NCBI GenBank assembly: GCA_003024785.1 | Contig: PUQB01000669.1 | Location: forward strand, 62,001-126,000 | Length of the DNA stretch: 64,000 nucleotides | Source of the DNA: Selaginella tamariscina | Taxonomy: Eukaryota > Streptophyta > Lycopodiopsida > Selaginellales > Selaginellaceae | Direction of reading: 5' to 3' | Notes under the pieces: model-generated | Told to the model about the DNA's origin: nothing | What the model saw: the letters and a program-made list of their open reading frames with translations, nothing else | Database searches by the model: none | In this document: positions 47,941 through 59,548 of the stretch, one piece after another | How the letters are laid out: every line of letters begins with the position of its first letter | Position numbering within the stretch: position 1 is the first letter of the stretch | Made by a program: the position numbers and the translations under genes

Positions 47941-50150
47941 TGTGACAATATGAGATATATATATATATATATTTATTATTTATTGAACTTATAAAATAAT
48001 TCTTTTTCAAATGTATAAATTATAAAATTTACATATATGTATACATATTTATTTATATACCATATACATTTACCTATTACATATATGTAAAATTTTACTA
48101 TTTAATAAAATTCAAAATTTTATTATTTATGATTTTTTTTTTTAAAAAAAATTGATCTAAATTTAATTTGAAATTTACACTCAACATTTTAAAGTACAAA
48201 ATTTATAAATCAAACAATAAATTTTGATGATAAAATTTGAGATGAAATTAAATATAAATAAATTTCAAAATATATATAAAGATAGATTATTGGGGAAAGG
48301 GGGTATATAGTTAGTATCAATATATAAAGTAACTTATACTGATGCTGATGTACATATGTAAGAATTCATATATTATGAGCATATATGCCTATACACACAC
48401 ACACACACACACGCGTATTGTATTTGCTATTTTTCTAATAGATGAATGCTGTAATAATTTGCACATGTATAAATTTAAATTGGTTGCCTCTCTCTCTCTC
48501 TCTAACTTCTTCATTTACATTAAACTTTTGAAACGCAAAAGGATTGTGAACGCTACTGATGGTAAGCCTCTCTACCTGTTCACTACATGCTAAACTATGT
48601 TCATAAGTGCAACTGGAGAACATTATCTTTCGTGTGTACTATACATTATGTAATGCGAAAAAATAATCTCTATTTACTACAATAACTTAAAATTTTAAAT
48701 GTACATAATTTAATGATTTTTGTTAGTTATTATCTTATTTTGTTTACATTGTCATATTATTTTAAATTTTATAACAAACGACTGAAACACTACGTACTAG
48801 GATTGTTATGAGATTGCTAAATCTAAAGTAAGTTATACAATAATAAAAATTCAATAATAAGTATAAATTTGTACATTTCAAGAGTAAGCATACATATATA
48901 ATAATGTATATATATTTAAAAATTGTAAGAGCATTATTTATATACAGTTTTTGGAAGTAAACGTACGTGTACATGCATATATATGTATGTGTCTTAAATT
49001 ACACTGTTTGTAACGTTCCTTTATTTTCGTCCCGATTATCAATATTAATAATTTACAATCTAATAACAAGTATCAATACCATATGAACTCAAATAATCAC
49101 CAATATTAAAACAGAGTACTGAATTTCTGTTCATACTTTTTTGCATTTTTCCATGTTCTTAAGAACATATTTTTATAAATTAGTAAATCTAGTTACTTTA
49201 ATTTAATTTTTAATAATAGTAGGGTATTTCCCATACAAACAGGTGTATTTCATTTTTAAAAGCAGCATAATGAAATACTTTAGAAATATTTTAAATTGTA
49301 TAAGGGTTAGTATTAAATTATTTTAATTATAGTTTAAGAAAAATGAAAATAGAAAACTACCTTAGTGAAATAATTACAAGAACTCAAAATTTATAAAAGA
49401 AATTAATAATTATCAAAGTAACATTTTAAACCATTTGAAAAAAAAATACGCCAATGTACACCTGAAAACACACATAGGTCTCACAGACGTTTATCCTGTA
49501 TTACATATATACGTGTGTATCTTTATATTTATTTTCATAATATAAATAACTTCGACGTGCGTATATGTGTGTGTGTGTGTGTGTGTGTGTCAATGAACGA
49601 GGAACAAAAAGCTGAAAATGAATTTATTTATTTTCAATTTACTCAAAGTTGATGTATATATATATTTATTTGATTCTTGTATATTTGATACAATTATTTT
49701 CACATAGCACGTTGAATCAATTCTAAACCACGAGGAATACTATGTTTAATATGAATTAATAATCTAATTTTAATTGAGGGTACTTGGGTTATAATTATTT
49801 CTGGAGCATATAAATTCTAAATGTCATCTTTAGAATTAAAATAAATAAAAATAGCTAATAATTTAACATCTTTAAAATTTTCTTTTGACAACCTCTAAAA
49901 TTTAAAACAAACTGAAGAATTTTACCTTAAGCTCACTTGTTCATGTTATATATGAAACTTGAGATTATATCAGTGATTCATACCATTTTAACTTGTATTA
50001 AACAAAAATTTCGGTTGATATAAAATATTAATATTTCGTTAAACCGTGAAGTGTCTAAATATAGTATACATTTTTTGACTTATTAAGTTGCAAGTGGAAG
50101 TCACAATTTAATTAAACTGCATAAATATTAATTTACATAATTAAGTGAAA
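47940..50150. other. AT-rich spacer containing parts of local duplications
   Basis: No gene supported. Bases 48880-49440 recur at about 52390-53490, and 49560-50215 recur at 63260-63795. Microsatellites: (AC)n 48393-48412, (CT)n 48488-48502, (TG)n 49567-49590. Confidence 0.6.
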
Positions 50151-50155
50151 CTCCC

Positions 50156-50208
50156 GGACTTAACACTTGCCGTGTTTCACTGCAGGATGTCTTCTATTAA
50201 TATTTAAT
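50156..50208. repeat. Chitinase-promoter-like repeat, copy downstream of chitinase 1
   Basis: About 50 bases (CTTGCCGTGTTTCACTGCAG and flanks) recur in the same orientation at 51177-51231, upstream of the chitinase gene, and at 63746-63795. Together the first two flank the chitinase gene as direct repeats. Confidence 0.75.
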
Positions 50209-50316
50209 TTTAACTAAAAGTTTACATAAAATCATCTTATAAATAAAATTCACAGTATCAACTTAACTTGATCAATTTATTTATTTTAATATATAAACTT
50301 CAAGTCTGAAGATTTA

Positions 50317-51112
50317 CTAAGCACAGCCAAGGTTTGAACCAGGTGAGACTCCCAACTGAGAACAAAAGTCCGTGTAATAGCTAATGCGATTCTTGGCCGC
50401 TTGTGTCTCGCTCCCTTTACCACACTCAATAGCGCCGTTGATAGCCCTTATGGTAGCTCCAAATCCACGGCCCGTAGTGATCGCACTGTGGCACTGAGAG
50501 TTCTGCATCCAAAACCACAGTGAAGTCTTCCATGCGACTGGTCCGTTCGTGGCAGCCTGGTCCGGGTTTTGTAGTAGATTGAGCTTTAGTGCTCTCCCAG
50601 CTGCATCATAGTTGTAGTTCCTGTGTAATATATACCACGTCTGTAAACACACGCACACGCACGCACGCACGCTGAATAAAGTTCTGTACCAGGTGAGCTG
50701 CAAAGGACCTCTTCCATAGTAAGCTTTTTGTCCTGCAGGGCAAGCACTTTGCTGGTGTCACAATAATTATTGTTCTTGTTGATTTCCGTGATGTACTGCA
50801 GACCTACACAAATCCTCACCAATTTATATAGATGTCCGTGTACAAAAGATACACATATATACACATACCTCCCGTCTCCTGCTTGACGTTGGCGAGGTAC
50901 GCAGCCAGCTCCCTCTTTTGAACATCAGCGTTGCCAGTGTTCCCAAACTGGGAATATGCCTGCGTTGCAGTTATGAAGTCGCTGTACTTGTAAAATGCAT
51001 TTCGATTGGGGAAGAACTTGCTAAACAATGAATCAGATACAATGGTAGATGGAGATGCAAATGTAGTTGCAAAGCTGCATAAGATGAGTACAATCACAAA
51101 CGTAGAAGCCAT
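50317..51112 (-). CDS. GH19 chitinase, frameshift in exon 2
   Basis: Three exons on the minus strand: 51112-50869, 50803-50690, 50620-50317. The product starts with a signal peptide (MASTFVIVLILCSFATTFAS), so it would be secreted. The mature part opens with SKFFPNRNAFY, contains NVKQETGG with the catalytic glutamate, then NNNYCDTS, AYYGRGPLQLTW, AWKTSLWFWM, GFGATIRAING and ends GSNLGCA, all hallmarks of GH19 endochitinases that cleave chitin in defence. There is no chitin-binding domain. The motif is QETGG rather than the usual HETGG. Exon 2 lacks one base (near 50752) between CDTS and CPAGQKAYYG, which shifts the frame; with one more base the splice phases fit. So it is a recent pseudogene or holds a sequence error. 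The methionine at 51112 is chosen because the paralogue at 63957 starts there. Introns are 65 and 69 bp. Confidence 0.85.
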
Positions 51113-51143
51113 GTTGGACATAATTTACACTTTGGAATTGAGC

Positions 51144-51300
51144 TCTTTATATACATGTGCTGCATGTGATTTGCTTGACTTCAACACTTGCCGTGTTTCA
51201 CTGTAGGATGACTTCTAATTTAATATTTAATATGTTGATAATTTAACATTCAGAGGAAATTTCTCCTGATGAACGGCTCAGATCGATCAATCGTGTGACA
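51144..51300 (-). promoter_or_regulatory. Chitinase 1 promoter region
   Basis: TATATAAAG (minus strand, 51144-51152) lies 32 bases before the start codon. Upstream are CGGCAAGTGTTGAAGTC and a GATCTGAGCCGTTCATCAG stretch, both repeated upstream of chitinase 2 (63860-63920). The conserved blocks are likely promoter elements. Confidence 0.55.
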
Positions 51301-51369
51301 CCTAAGTGATTATCGTTTTGATCTCACGTTCATTTCGACGATCCAATCCCACCCAAAGACTTTGAAGAA

Positions 51370-52370
51370 CCAGCAAACTTTGAAGAAGGCTGGGAATATT
51401 TTGGTATCCATATTCACTCACGCTCCATTTTCCACATCCCTTTTGCGTGGGTGCGTGTGTTTGGAAGTTTTTTCTGGCAGCCTGCCTTCGTTAAGTGAAG
51501 AGTTTGATTGGGAACGTGGGTCTGCACCACGGAAACACTCTTTATGGAGCGTAAATCTGAAGTTAAGTACGTATATGTGTGTGTAAATGTGTATACACGC
51601 ACGCACGCACGCACACGTTTACGGCCCTCGCGGACAACAATATCCACCCCTTTGCCAATTACTTTCCTGCACTCACGGCAAGTCCAACGAGTTCTGGAAG
51701 CTTTTCCTTCTGTGACGGTCCAGTACTCACTCATACTAACAAGGAGAGTAACAGTCAGGTCACATGCAGAAGAAGTTTACACGTGGCAGTTGCATATCTT
51801 TATATATATATATATACACCACACACTCTTGAGAGGGAGAGAGAGCATTTGCAGGTTTAATGTTTTAAATTGACTTTATCACTCGACACTATTCAATTTT
51901 ATAGAGTATATTTCTAGATTAATATTACATTTTTCAAAACTTATTAAATGATTTCACTATTTCAAAGGGGGATGAATTTCGTAGTGGAGACTGAATCAAT
52001 AAATTTATATAGTGAATAATACTTATAACAAGTTTGATGTCAAATTCAAATGCTCAATATTGATATTTAGTTAAATTATATAATTGGTATTGGTACTTGT
52101 TATTAGATTATAATCTTAATTATAAATATTGATAAAAAGAAAAAAAAAACTGAAATACAAATAAAACAACAAATTATACATTCAATACACATATTCAACT
52201 TAAACAAGCTATGTATAATATAAGATGCCAAGAACGCCTCCAGAAAAAAACTATATATAAGTACTTACATACATATTATTTATATAAGCTTTTGAGATTT
52301 ACAAAACCATATATATTATTCAATTTAACTAAACCATGTGACATTGTAATATATGTGATTTAATTTTTTT
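51370..52370. repeat. Segmental duplication, unit 1 (partner 53905-54960)
   Basis: The zinc-finger gene copy and ~600 bases beyond it recur about 2.55 kb further right, for example AAGATGCCAAGAACGCCTCC at 52221 and 54780. Orientation is the same, so it is a tandem duplication. Confidence 0.85.
51418..51734 (-). pseudogene. Small zinc-finger gene, copy 1 (splice donor deleted)
   Basis: Exon 1 starts at 51734 with MSEYWTVTEGKASRTRWTCR, giving a C-x2-C pair (CREC). Exon 2 (51556-51418) gives FTLHKECFRGADPRSQ, an H-x2-C pair, and ends ENGA. Together they would form a C-x2-C ... H-x2-C zinc finger of PARP-finger-like spacing in a protein of about 86 residues. Compared with copy 2 the exon 1 end and its GT donor are lost through a ~10-base deletion near 51615, inside a GTGCGTGC repeat, so the exons cannot be joined in frame. 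Binding target unknown; the PARP-like assignment is tentative. Confidence 0.6.
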
Positions 52371-52601
52371 AATTTTAATTAAGAATAAATAATGTATATA
52401 TATTTAAAAATTTGTAGGAGCATTATTTATATACAGTTTTTAGAAGCGTGCTTGATATATTACGACTTTCTTATGTATACATAACCTGTTTAAGTGGGAA
52501 ATGTGTATAAATGTACATGTACATACATATATATGTATCTGTTTTAGAACTTGAATTTTCCGTCAAACTGCATATACTTTTTTGCATTTTTCCATGTCCT
52601 T

Positions 52602-53412
52602 AAGAAACATATCTTTATAAATTAGTAAATCTAATTAATTTAATTTAATTTTTAATACAAGTAGGGTATTTCCCATACAAACAGGTGTATTTCATTTTTA
52701 AAAGCAGCATAATCAAATACTTTATAATATTTTAATTATATAAGGGTTAGTATTAAATTATTTTATTTTATAGTTTAAAGAAACATGAAGAATAAGTGTC
52801 CTTAGAAACATATCTTTATAAATTAGTAAATCTAATTAATTTAATTTAATTTTTAATAATACGGTATTTCCCATACAAATAGGTGTATTTCATTTTTAAA
52901 AGCAGCATAATCAAATACTTTATAAATATTATAAATTAAGGGTTAGTATTAAATTATTTTATTTATAGTTTTAAAAGAAAAATGAAGAATAAGAAAACTA
53001 CCTTGTTTAGAAACATATCTTTATAAATTAGTAAATCTAATTAATTTAATTTAATTTTTAATAATAGTAGGGTATTTCCCATACAAATAGGTGTATTTCA
53101 TTTTCAAAAGCAGCATAATCAATACTTTATAAATATTTTAAATTATATAAGGTTAGTATTAAATTATTTTATTTTGTAGTTTAAAAGAAAAATGAAGAAT
53201 AAGAAAACTACCTTGTTTAAAACATATCTTTATAAATTAGTAAATCTAATTAATTTAATTTAATTTTTAATAATAGTAGGGTATTTCCCATAGAAATAGG
53301 TGTATTTCATTTTTAAAAGCAGCATAATCAAATACTTTATAAATTATATAAGTGTTAGTATTAAATTATTTTATTTTATAGTTTAAAAAAAAGAAGAAGA
53401 ATAATAAAACGA
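52602..53412. repeat. Tandem array of four ~205-bp units
   Basis: Units start with AGAAACATATCTTTATAAAT-like sequence at about 52602, 52803, 53008 and 53218. Each contains GGGTATTTCCCATA, AGGTGTATTTCATTTT and AAAAGCAGCATAATCAA. A single unit with the same flanks lies at about 49155-49375, so the array arose by expansion from one unit after duplication. Confidence 0.88.
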
Positions 53413-53920
53413 CCTTGGTGAAATAATTACAAGAACTCCAAAATTTATAAAAGAAATTAATAATTATCAAAGTAACATTTAAACCATTTGATTTATCTGG
53501 TGAACTATAACTTTTCTATTGTTGCCGTGATTAATAATTTAATACTTAAGTAGTATGTTTCTCGAGTCCCAATTAAATATAAACATAGCCTTGTTAGGGT
53601 TTGATTTATTCACTCTCTTCAAATAATATCCTTAGTGTTTACTAACATTGCTCCTATTTTCTTCGGTAAACATAAGGTTCACTCGCTAATAAATTATTAT
53701 GGACTCTTTATATATATACACTGAAGACCTTGTAATTCACTATAATATCACCCACAAATAAAGGCATACGCATACACGGCCGTAATGAATGTTAATGAAC
53801 CCTAAATGCTCTATTTAAATGGGAAAGAAAGAAAAAGGAAAATTAAGAATATTTTCAAAATAGGGTAATCCATTATTAACATTTTTAATTAGATTAATGT
53901 TTTGTTATATTTGATGAAGG
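53413..53920. other. AT-rich spacer between duplicated units
   Basis: Bases 53413-53490 match 49363-49440 (end of the duplicated block). The remainder shows nothing that I can support. Confidence 0.55.
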
Positions 53921-54960
53921 CTAGGAATATTCTTGATATCCATATTCACTCACGCTCCATTTTCCACGTCCTGGGTGCGCGTGCATGGAAGTTCTTTTCT
54001 GGCAGCCTGCCTTCGTTAAGTGAAGAGTTCGATTGGGAGCGTGGGTCTGCACCACTTTATGGAGCGTAAATCTGAAGTTAAGTACGTATATGTGTGTGTA
54101 AATGTGTATACACACACATACGCACGCACGTCTCACCGAAGTTTACGGTCCTCGCGGACAACAATATCCTCCCCTTTGCCAATTACTTTCCTGCACTCAC
54201 GGCAAGTCCAACCAGTTCTGGAGGCTTTTCCTTCTGTGATCGTCCAGTACTCACTCATACTAACAAGGAGAGTAACAGTTAGGTCATATGCAGGAGAAGT
54301 TCACACGTGGCAGTTGCATACACACACACATGTTGAGAGGGAGAGAGAGCATTTGCAGGTTTAATGTTTTTACATTGACTTTCTCACGTATGAGACGTAG
54401 CTAATCAACACTATTGAATTTTATAGAGTATATTTCTAGATTAATATTACATTTTTCAAAAAATATTAAAATTATTTCACTATTTCAAAGGGTGGATGAA
54501 TTTTGGTAGAGGAGATTGAATCAATAAATTTATATAATGAATAATACTTACAATAAGTTTGATGTCAAGTTCAAATGCTCACTTTGTTTTAATATTGATA
54601 TCTAGATAAATTATATAATTGGTATTGGTACTTGTTATTAGATTATAATCTTAATTATAAATATTGATAAATTATGAAAAGAAGAAAAAAAAAACTGAAA
54701 TACAAAGAATACATGTCTAAAACAACAAATTTACATTCATATACACATATTCAACTTAAACAAGTTATGTATATAATATAAGATGCCAAGAACGCCTCCA
54801 GAAAAAAACTATATATAAGTACTTACATACATATTATTTATAAGCTTTTGAAATTTACAAAACCATATATATTTTCAATTTAAGTAAACCATGTGACATT
54901 GTAATATATGTGGTTTAATGTTCAATTTTTGTTTAGTTTTAATTAAAAATGATAATTATA
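53905..54960. repeat. Segmental duplication, unit 2 (partner 51370-52370)
   Basis: Same content and order as unit 1, with indels of 10 to 60 bases. It ends near the left limit of G6. Confidence 0.82.
53921..54258 (-). pseudogene. Small zinc-finger gene, copy 2 (Cys of H-x2-C deleted)
   Basis: Exon 1 (54258-54137) begins MSEYWTITEGKASRTGWTCR and keeps a GTGAGA donor; intron of 65 bases; exon 2 begins at 54071 and joins in frame (RKLR then FTLHK). Relative to copy 1, exon 2 lacks ten bases directly after the LHK codons, which removes the second zinc-binding Cys and shifts the frame to a 3' end at 53921. It would still make an open frame with an altered C-terminus. The two copies are therefore broken at different points. 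Confidence 0.6.
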
Positions 54961-55065
54961 AAATTTACAATATGCTAGTAAAGTAAGGGTTTAACGCGGA
55001 TGGAAATGCTAAGGTTATAGCATGGCTTAGATAATCTTTTAGCTTAAGAAATGATAAACTAGAAT

Positions 55066-55250
55066 TGTAAGAACAGATGATAATGCACAAAATGCGGTAC
55101 TTTATTCAACTCAAAACCCTGCTTATATACGTTAGGCCTTCTGCCACGTGGCATACATGTGGCACATAGTGCTGACACATGGGCCAGATCACCACCTATG
55201 TGTCACTGTGCATGTGTGTATATATAAATGCATATATACAATATCTTACA
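55066..55250 (-). repeat. G6 3' LTR (left copy)
   Basis: About 185 bp, TGTAAGAACAG ... ATATCTTACA on the plus strand, similar to the G5 LTRs (reverse orientation) including GCTTATATA and TGACACATGGGCCAGATCACC. Confidence 0.82.
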
Positions 55251-58200
55251 TTATCCTCCCATGTGCAACTATGTAGATGGTGTTAGATCTGATGGTCCTG
55301 GATTGTGTAAATTGGCTAATCTAAGGTATGATCGAATGTACTCAACAAGTCTCGAACAACAAATTGTTTCATTCAAACTACGTGAAGTATCTCGACCTCA
55401 TGAGATCTTACTAATTATACTTGATACATGTGAGGACCAACCTTTCAAAGTATTCGGTAGGGACTAAGCACTTGTGTAATAAACTAGTTGTAAGCTCATG
55501 TGCAATTAGCTTGGGAAAACATACCAGTACTAGGTCACCTTTAGCATAATCTGGTGGAATTTGATATTGTGCATTGTAAGAAGATTGCTATCATATTTGA
55601 GCTTGACCAAGATGTTCAGCAAACTCTACATGTAGAAGAAGCAAGACAGCATCCAAATGTCAAGCCCACATCTTTGCATCCTTGGCACATGACAGATTTG
55701 ATGATAACCCCAATGGGCAACTTAGGATCATATATATACAATGCCTTGAATAGAGAGATATCAATCAAACTCTGATGCCTGTTACATAAGCAAATCTCAA
55801 GCATTGTAAATATCAATCTTAAATAAATATAATTGAAGTTCACCTACTTCGAAATCATACCCTTGAAGGTCCGATTTAATCGCTCCACCAAACCATTAAT
55901 TTGTGGATGATATGGAGAGGCAAATGAGTGTAACCTTTCACACAACACTCGGAATACCTCTGCAATGAAAGCGAAGCTATTATCTGATAACATCCACTTG
56001 GGATAAGAACGCTGCAAAACCACATTATTGAACAGAAACAAAGCAGTTGCATTTAGAAGAGAACCAACCTCCTACCTAACAAATTAAATAATCAAATACG
56101 ATAATGATGTATTACTTGCCTTGAGAAGAACGTGGAAAGGGTCCCAATAAATCCACTACAATTAACTCAAAAAAGTGAGAGACATTGATGGATTTTAACC
56201 CCAATGGCCAGAGTCGTACATGAATTTTGAGTTTGACAAACGAGACAGCTCTGAATATACTTAATCACATTAACACACATGTTAGGCCAATAAAAGGACC
56301 AACGGAGCTTCTTCAACACTTGTTGGTGACTGAGATGTGATATGCTCAAGAAGATGCAAAACATATGTAGAGGATATGGCCAAACGCAATTTGTTTTAGA
56401 TTCGTCCCAATAAAATACAATAAACCATCTTGAAGTTGAAACTAAACATGATATTGTTGAAATAGAGATTCGAAAGAAGGATTTGTAAACGCATTCCGTA
56501 ATTGCCTTGTCCATGGCTCATCTGATTACACGACCCATTAAATTCTTTCATTTTAATAAGGAAGTAATAACAACATGATCACATTCCAAAAGTGTTTCAA
56601 TCCCATGTAAATAGGCTGAAGTCGTTTAAAACCCCAAATAGCAACAAGGCATTCCTTTTTACTAATGGAATAATTCCACTCAGCAGGCTTGAGTACTCGA
56701 CTAATGTAAGCCACCGGGTGTCGAATTAAAGGATCCGCAACATCAGTTTGCATCAACACATCACTAATACCAATATTCGACGCATCTACTCGTAAAATAA
56801 ATGGATGAGTAAAATTTAAGTATTGAAGCAGTGCTAGAGTTGTCAAGAACTCTTTAATTGGTCAAATGCATGTTGACACCTGTGAGTCCACCTAAAAAAT
56901 ACATGTGGATGAACAACTTTGAAGAGGGGTAGTTTGATCAATAAAATGATCGATGAATTGACCCAAGTACTGCACCTTGTATAAGAAACGCTGAACTTCC
57001 TATACCATACAAGGATAAGGGAACTCTCAAACAGCTCGCAACTTCGTTAGATCCACATGTAAACCCTTTGAGATATACGATAATAGTGTTATGGTTGAAT
57101 CGAATACACACTTCTCTAGTTTCAACTTCAAGCCGACTTTTCGAAATCGATCAAGAACTCGTTGTACATCACGAATGTGATCCTCTTAAAAAGCAGACCC
57201 ATGAATTAACACATCATTAATGAAATCGGCAATGATATTAAGCACATTTGAAAAAAGCTCATCCATCATGCATTGAAAGGTGACATAGTTGAAGTCAATT
57301 CAAAAGGCATGACCAAAAAACTCATAAAAACCAAATGGTATTCGGAAGGCCATTTTTGGAATATCCTCCTCAACCCATAGGAATATGCTAGTACCCTGAT
57401 GCCAAATCCAACTTAGTAAACCATCGATTTTGACCCAATCAATTTAATAAATCGGTAGAGTTCAAAAGTAGATAAGCATCTTTGATGGTAACATCATTAA
57501 GAGGTCGATAATCCACACATAATCGTAAAGATCCATTAGGCTTGGGAACCAAATGAGGTTTGCATGCCCATGGACTCCTTGATGGACAACACACCTGCTT
57601 ACCGATCATATCAGTAACAATTGTTCGCATGGTCGATAACTCTTTTGGTGACTTGCATCGAACCAAAAATTTGAAAGGCTTTGCATTGCCAGTGGGTATA
57701 TAATGTTGAGTCTTCACACGTGCACTTTGGGACAAATCAAATTTGAACAAACTTACATATTGTTCTTAAGTTGTTCGATGCAGTGTGTTAATACTCATGT
57801 GACATATTAGGTATCTAAACCTGTTGAGATGGACACCACCCCAAGACTGGAATTAGAGGAGCTGTATGTATGATATAAATAGCAACAAGTTTCTTTATAC
57901 GTAAAGGAATTGACTGTAGAGACACTGATTCCAAGTGTAATATGGGAGGAGAGAGTGAAAAATTACACATACCTTTCAACTGCTTTAACCAATCACATCC
58001 TAGAATAATGTCAAAAACTTGGGAAGGGACAATGTTAAGAGATTTGTCACCCATAACTAGTGTAGTCAAAGTGGTGTATTGTGATATTGCACGAGAATGC
58101 CCATTACCATATAAAATGTGCAAGACTTTAGCTGCATGTCTTAAGGGTAATGACATTAATGCACTAGAAAGGTAGTTATGAAAGACATATTAGATCTTGT

Positions 58201-58470
58201 ATCCACTAGCACTATGACTGAAAAATCATTCACATGTGTAGTAAATGTGAAAATTGGATGATGTGGTGGAACTTGCAATCCTTGATATGCATAGCGAAAA
58301 AAGTATGGAGGTAAAGTCTTCATCGCATGGGATCCTTCGTTGCCCATACAATTACTGGTTTTCCACAACAAATCCACTTGCAAGAGAGGCTTTGTCATCT
58401 GAAAGCTCATCATCAGACATAATGACCACCACATGCACACCATTTGAAACACATGTGTCATAGTTTTTAC
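55251..58470 (-). pseudogene. G6 pol remnant
   Basis: Protease LVDTRSNMSF lies at about 58220-58180 (DTR codons 58195-58203). Reverse transcriptase spans about 57750-57040, with CVDYRPLNDVTIKDAY and the FIND active site at 57213-57224. RNase H (56846-56553) has PFILRVDASNIGISDV and KKECLVAIWGFKRL. The integrase zinc module lies at 56514-56167 (SHQQVLKKLRWSFYWPNM, then CLVCQTQN) and the core at 56041-55844 (YHPQINGLVERLNRTFKG). The last part (about 55550-55310) matches the integrase end of G5. Stops are frequent. Confidence 0.85.
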
Positions 58471-59412
58471 TATGACTCGACCCTTACTTTGGGGTTTGAT
58501 TGTTGTTACTTACCGAGTTATATGACAAACCCTAGTTGTAGTGAGAAACAGCCTCGCTTAGTGCACTTAGGTGTTTAAGGGTAGTTCGACCGGCTGTCAC
58601 TAGGTACCTTGAGAAACTTTAGGCGAAGGTATACTTACCTTTTAAAAACTCTTCCCCGGTTTGACGTTCTAAAGTAGGTTTTTCGTTAAAAAGTATAACT
58701 TGTCAAAAAGGGTTAGGGACACCCCTAGGGTTGACCTAACCCCATGCCCTAACCCCCCCTAGGGGTTAGGTTTAGGGTTAGGTTAGGACAACTCATTTTC
58801 TCTAAGGGTTGGCATTTCCGTGCCAGCCCACTTACTTAGGAAAACAATGGGGGGGGGTTTCCGTCACATAAATAAGGTAGAGTATATGTAGTGAGGCTTC
58901 CTAGTTTAAAAAAGAGCTCGTTAACCTTCTACTGGTGCAGGCTAAGCTTGTGTCGTCAAGGCGCAACCCTCTGTTGTGCTGCCTTAACTTCCACATGACA
59001 GGGGTACGTCCCACCTTTGGGTTAGACTATCCTTATCGTTGGCAGGATCACGCCTTTGTGATAGGGGTACGTTACTTCTAAGGAGTTAGTCAAATTCCTT
59101 GGCCTGAAAACCTACTCGCACGCTAAAAGGCATTGCCCAAGTTCACGTTCCACATATCTAGTGGTTGAGGCCTTGCTTCGGATGCCTCAACCATGCCAAG
59201 CTAGGAATGATACCTGTAGTTCGGCTAGTCCACGTGTCCTGATTCACAAAGTGAGCCTCGTTTGTGGACTTGGTCAGCTAGGGGCTTAAGTTCCTAAGGG
59301 TTGGGTTCCTAATACGGGTTACTTTATTAGATTTCATAGGGTTTCCAGAGAGGGGATTCTAGGGTTGGCACTTGGCAAGCCGCCTTTTGTGGTACCAGGT
59401 AAAACTTTGACA
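58456..59412 (+). repeat. Solo LTR S2 (short type, 957 bp) inside G6
   Basis: It starts TGTCATAGTTTTTAC and ends AAAACTTTGACA, with a perfect 5-bp target duplication ACATG (58451-58455 and 59413-59417). It matches the LTR of G3 read on the opposite strand, including the poly(G) tract (about 58850-58857) and the TAGGG/CCCTAA block (58700-58790). No internal element sequence is present, so it results from LTR-LTR recombination. It cuts G6 between knuckle and protease. Confidence 0.93.
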
Positions 59413-59548
59413 ACATGGTTGCCAGCTGGATGTAGTGGACACCAATTAGATACACATCACATGCTTGCCAAGTATGTCCAAGTGTCCAACATGCCCAACA
59501 ATGAACTTGATTGGGTTGACCCACATTGTTTTGATTTCTCATATTACA
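59413..59548 (-). pseudogene. G6 gag end with CCHC knuckle
   Basis: A short piece of G6 left between S2 and S3. On the minus strand it reads QPNQVHCWACWTLGHTWQAC, a complete C-x2-C-x4-H-x4-C zinc knuckle, as in G5 but without the stop. Confidence 0.85.

Noticed and set aside
48342..48593. 83-codon plus frame near (AC)n and (CT)n repeats
   Set aside because: Composition follows the microsatellites, and part of the sequence recurs near 63175 without an open frame.
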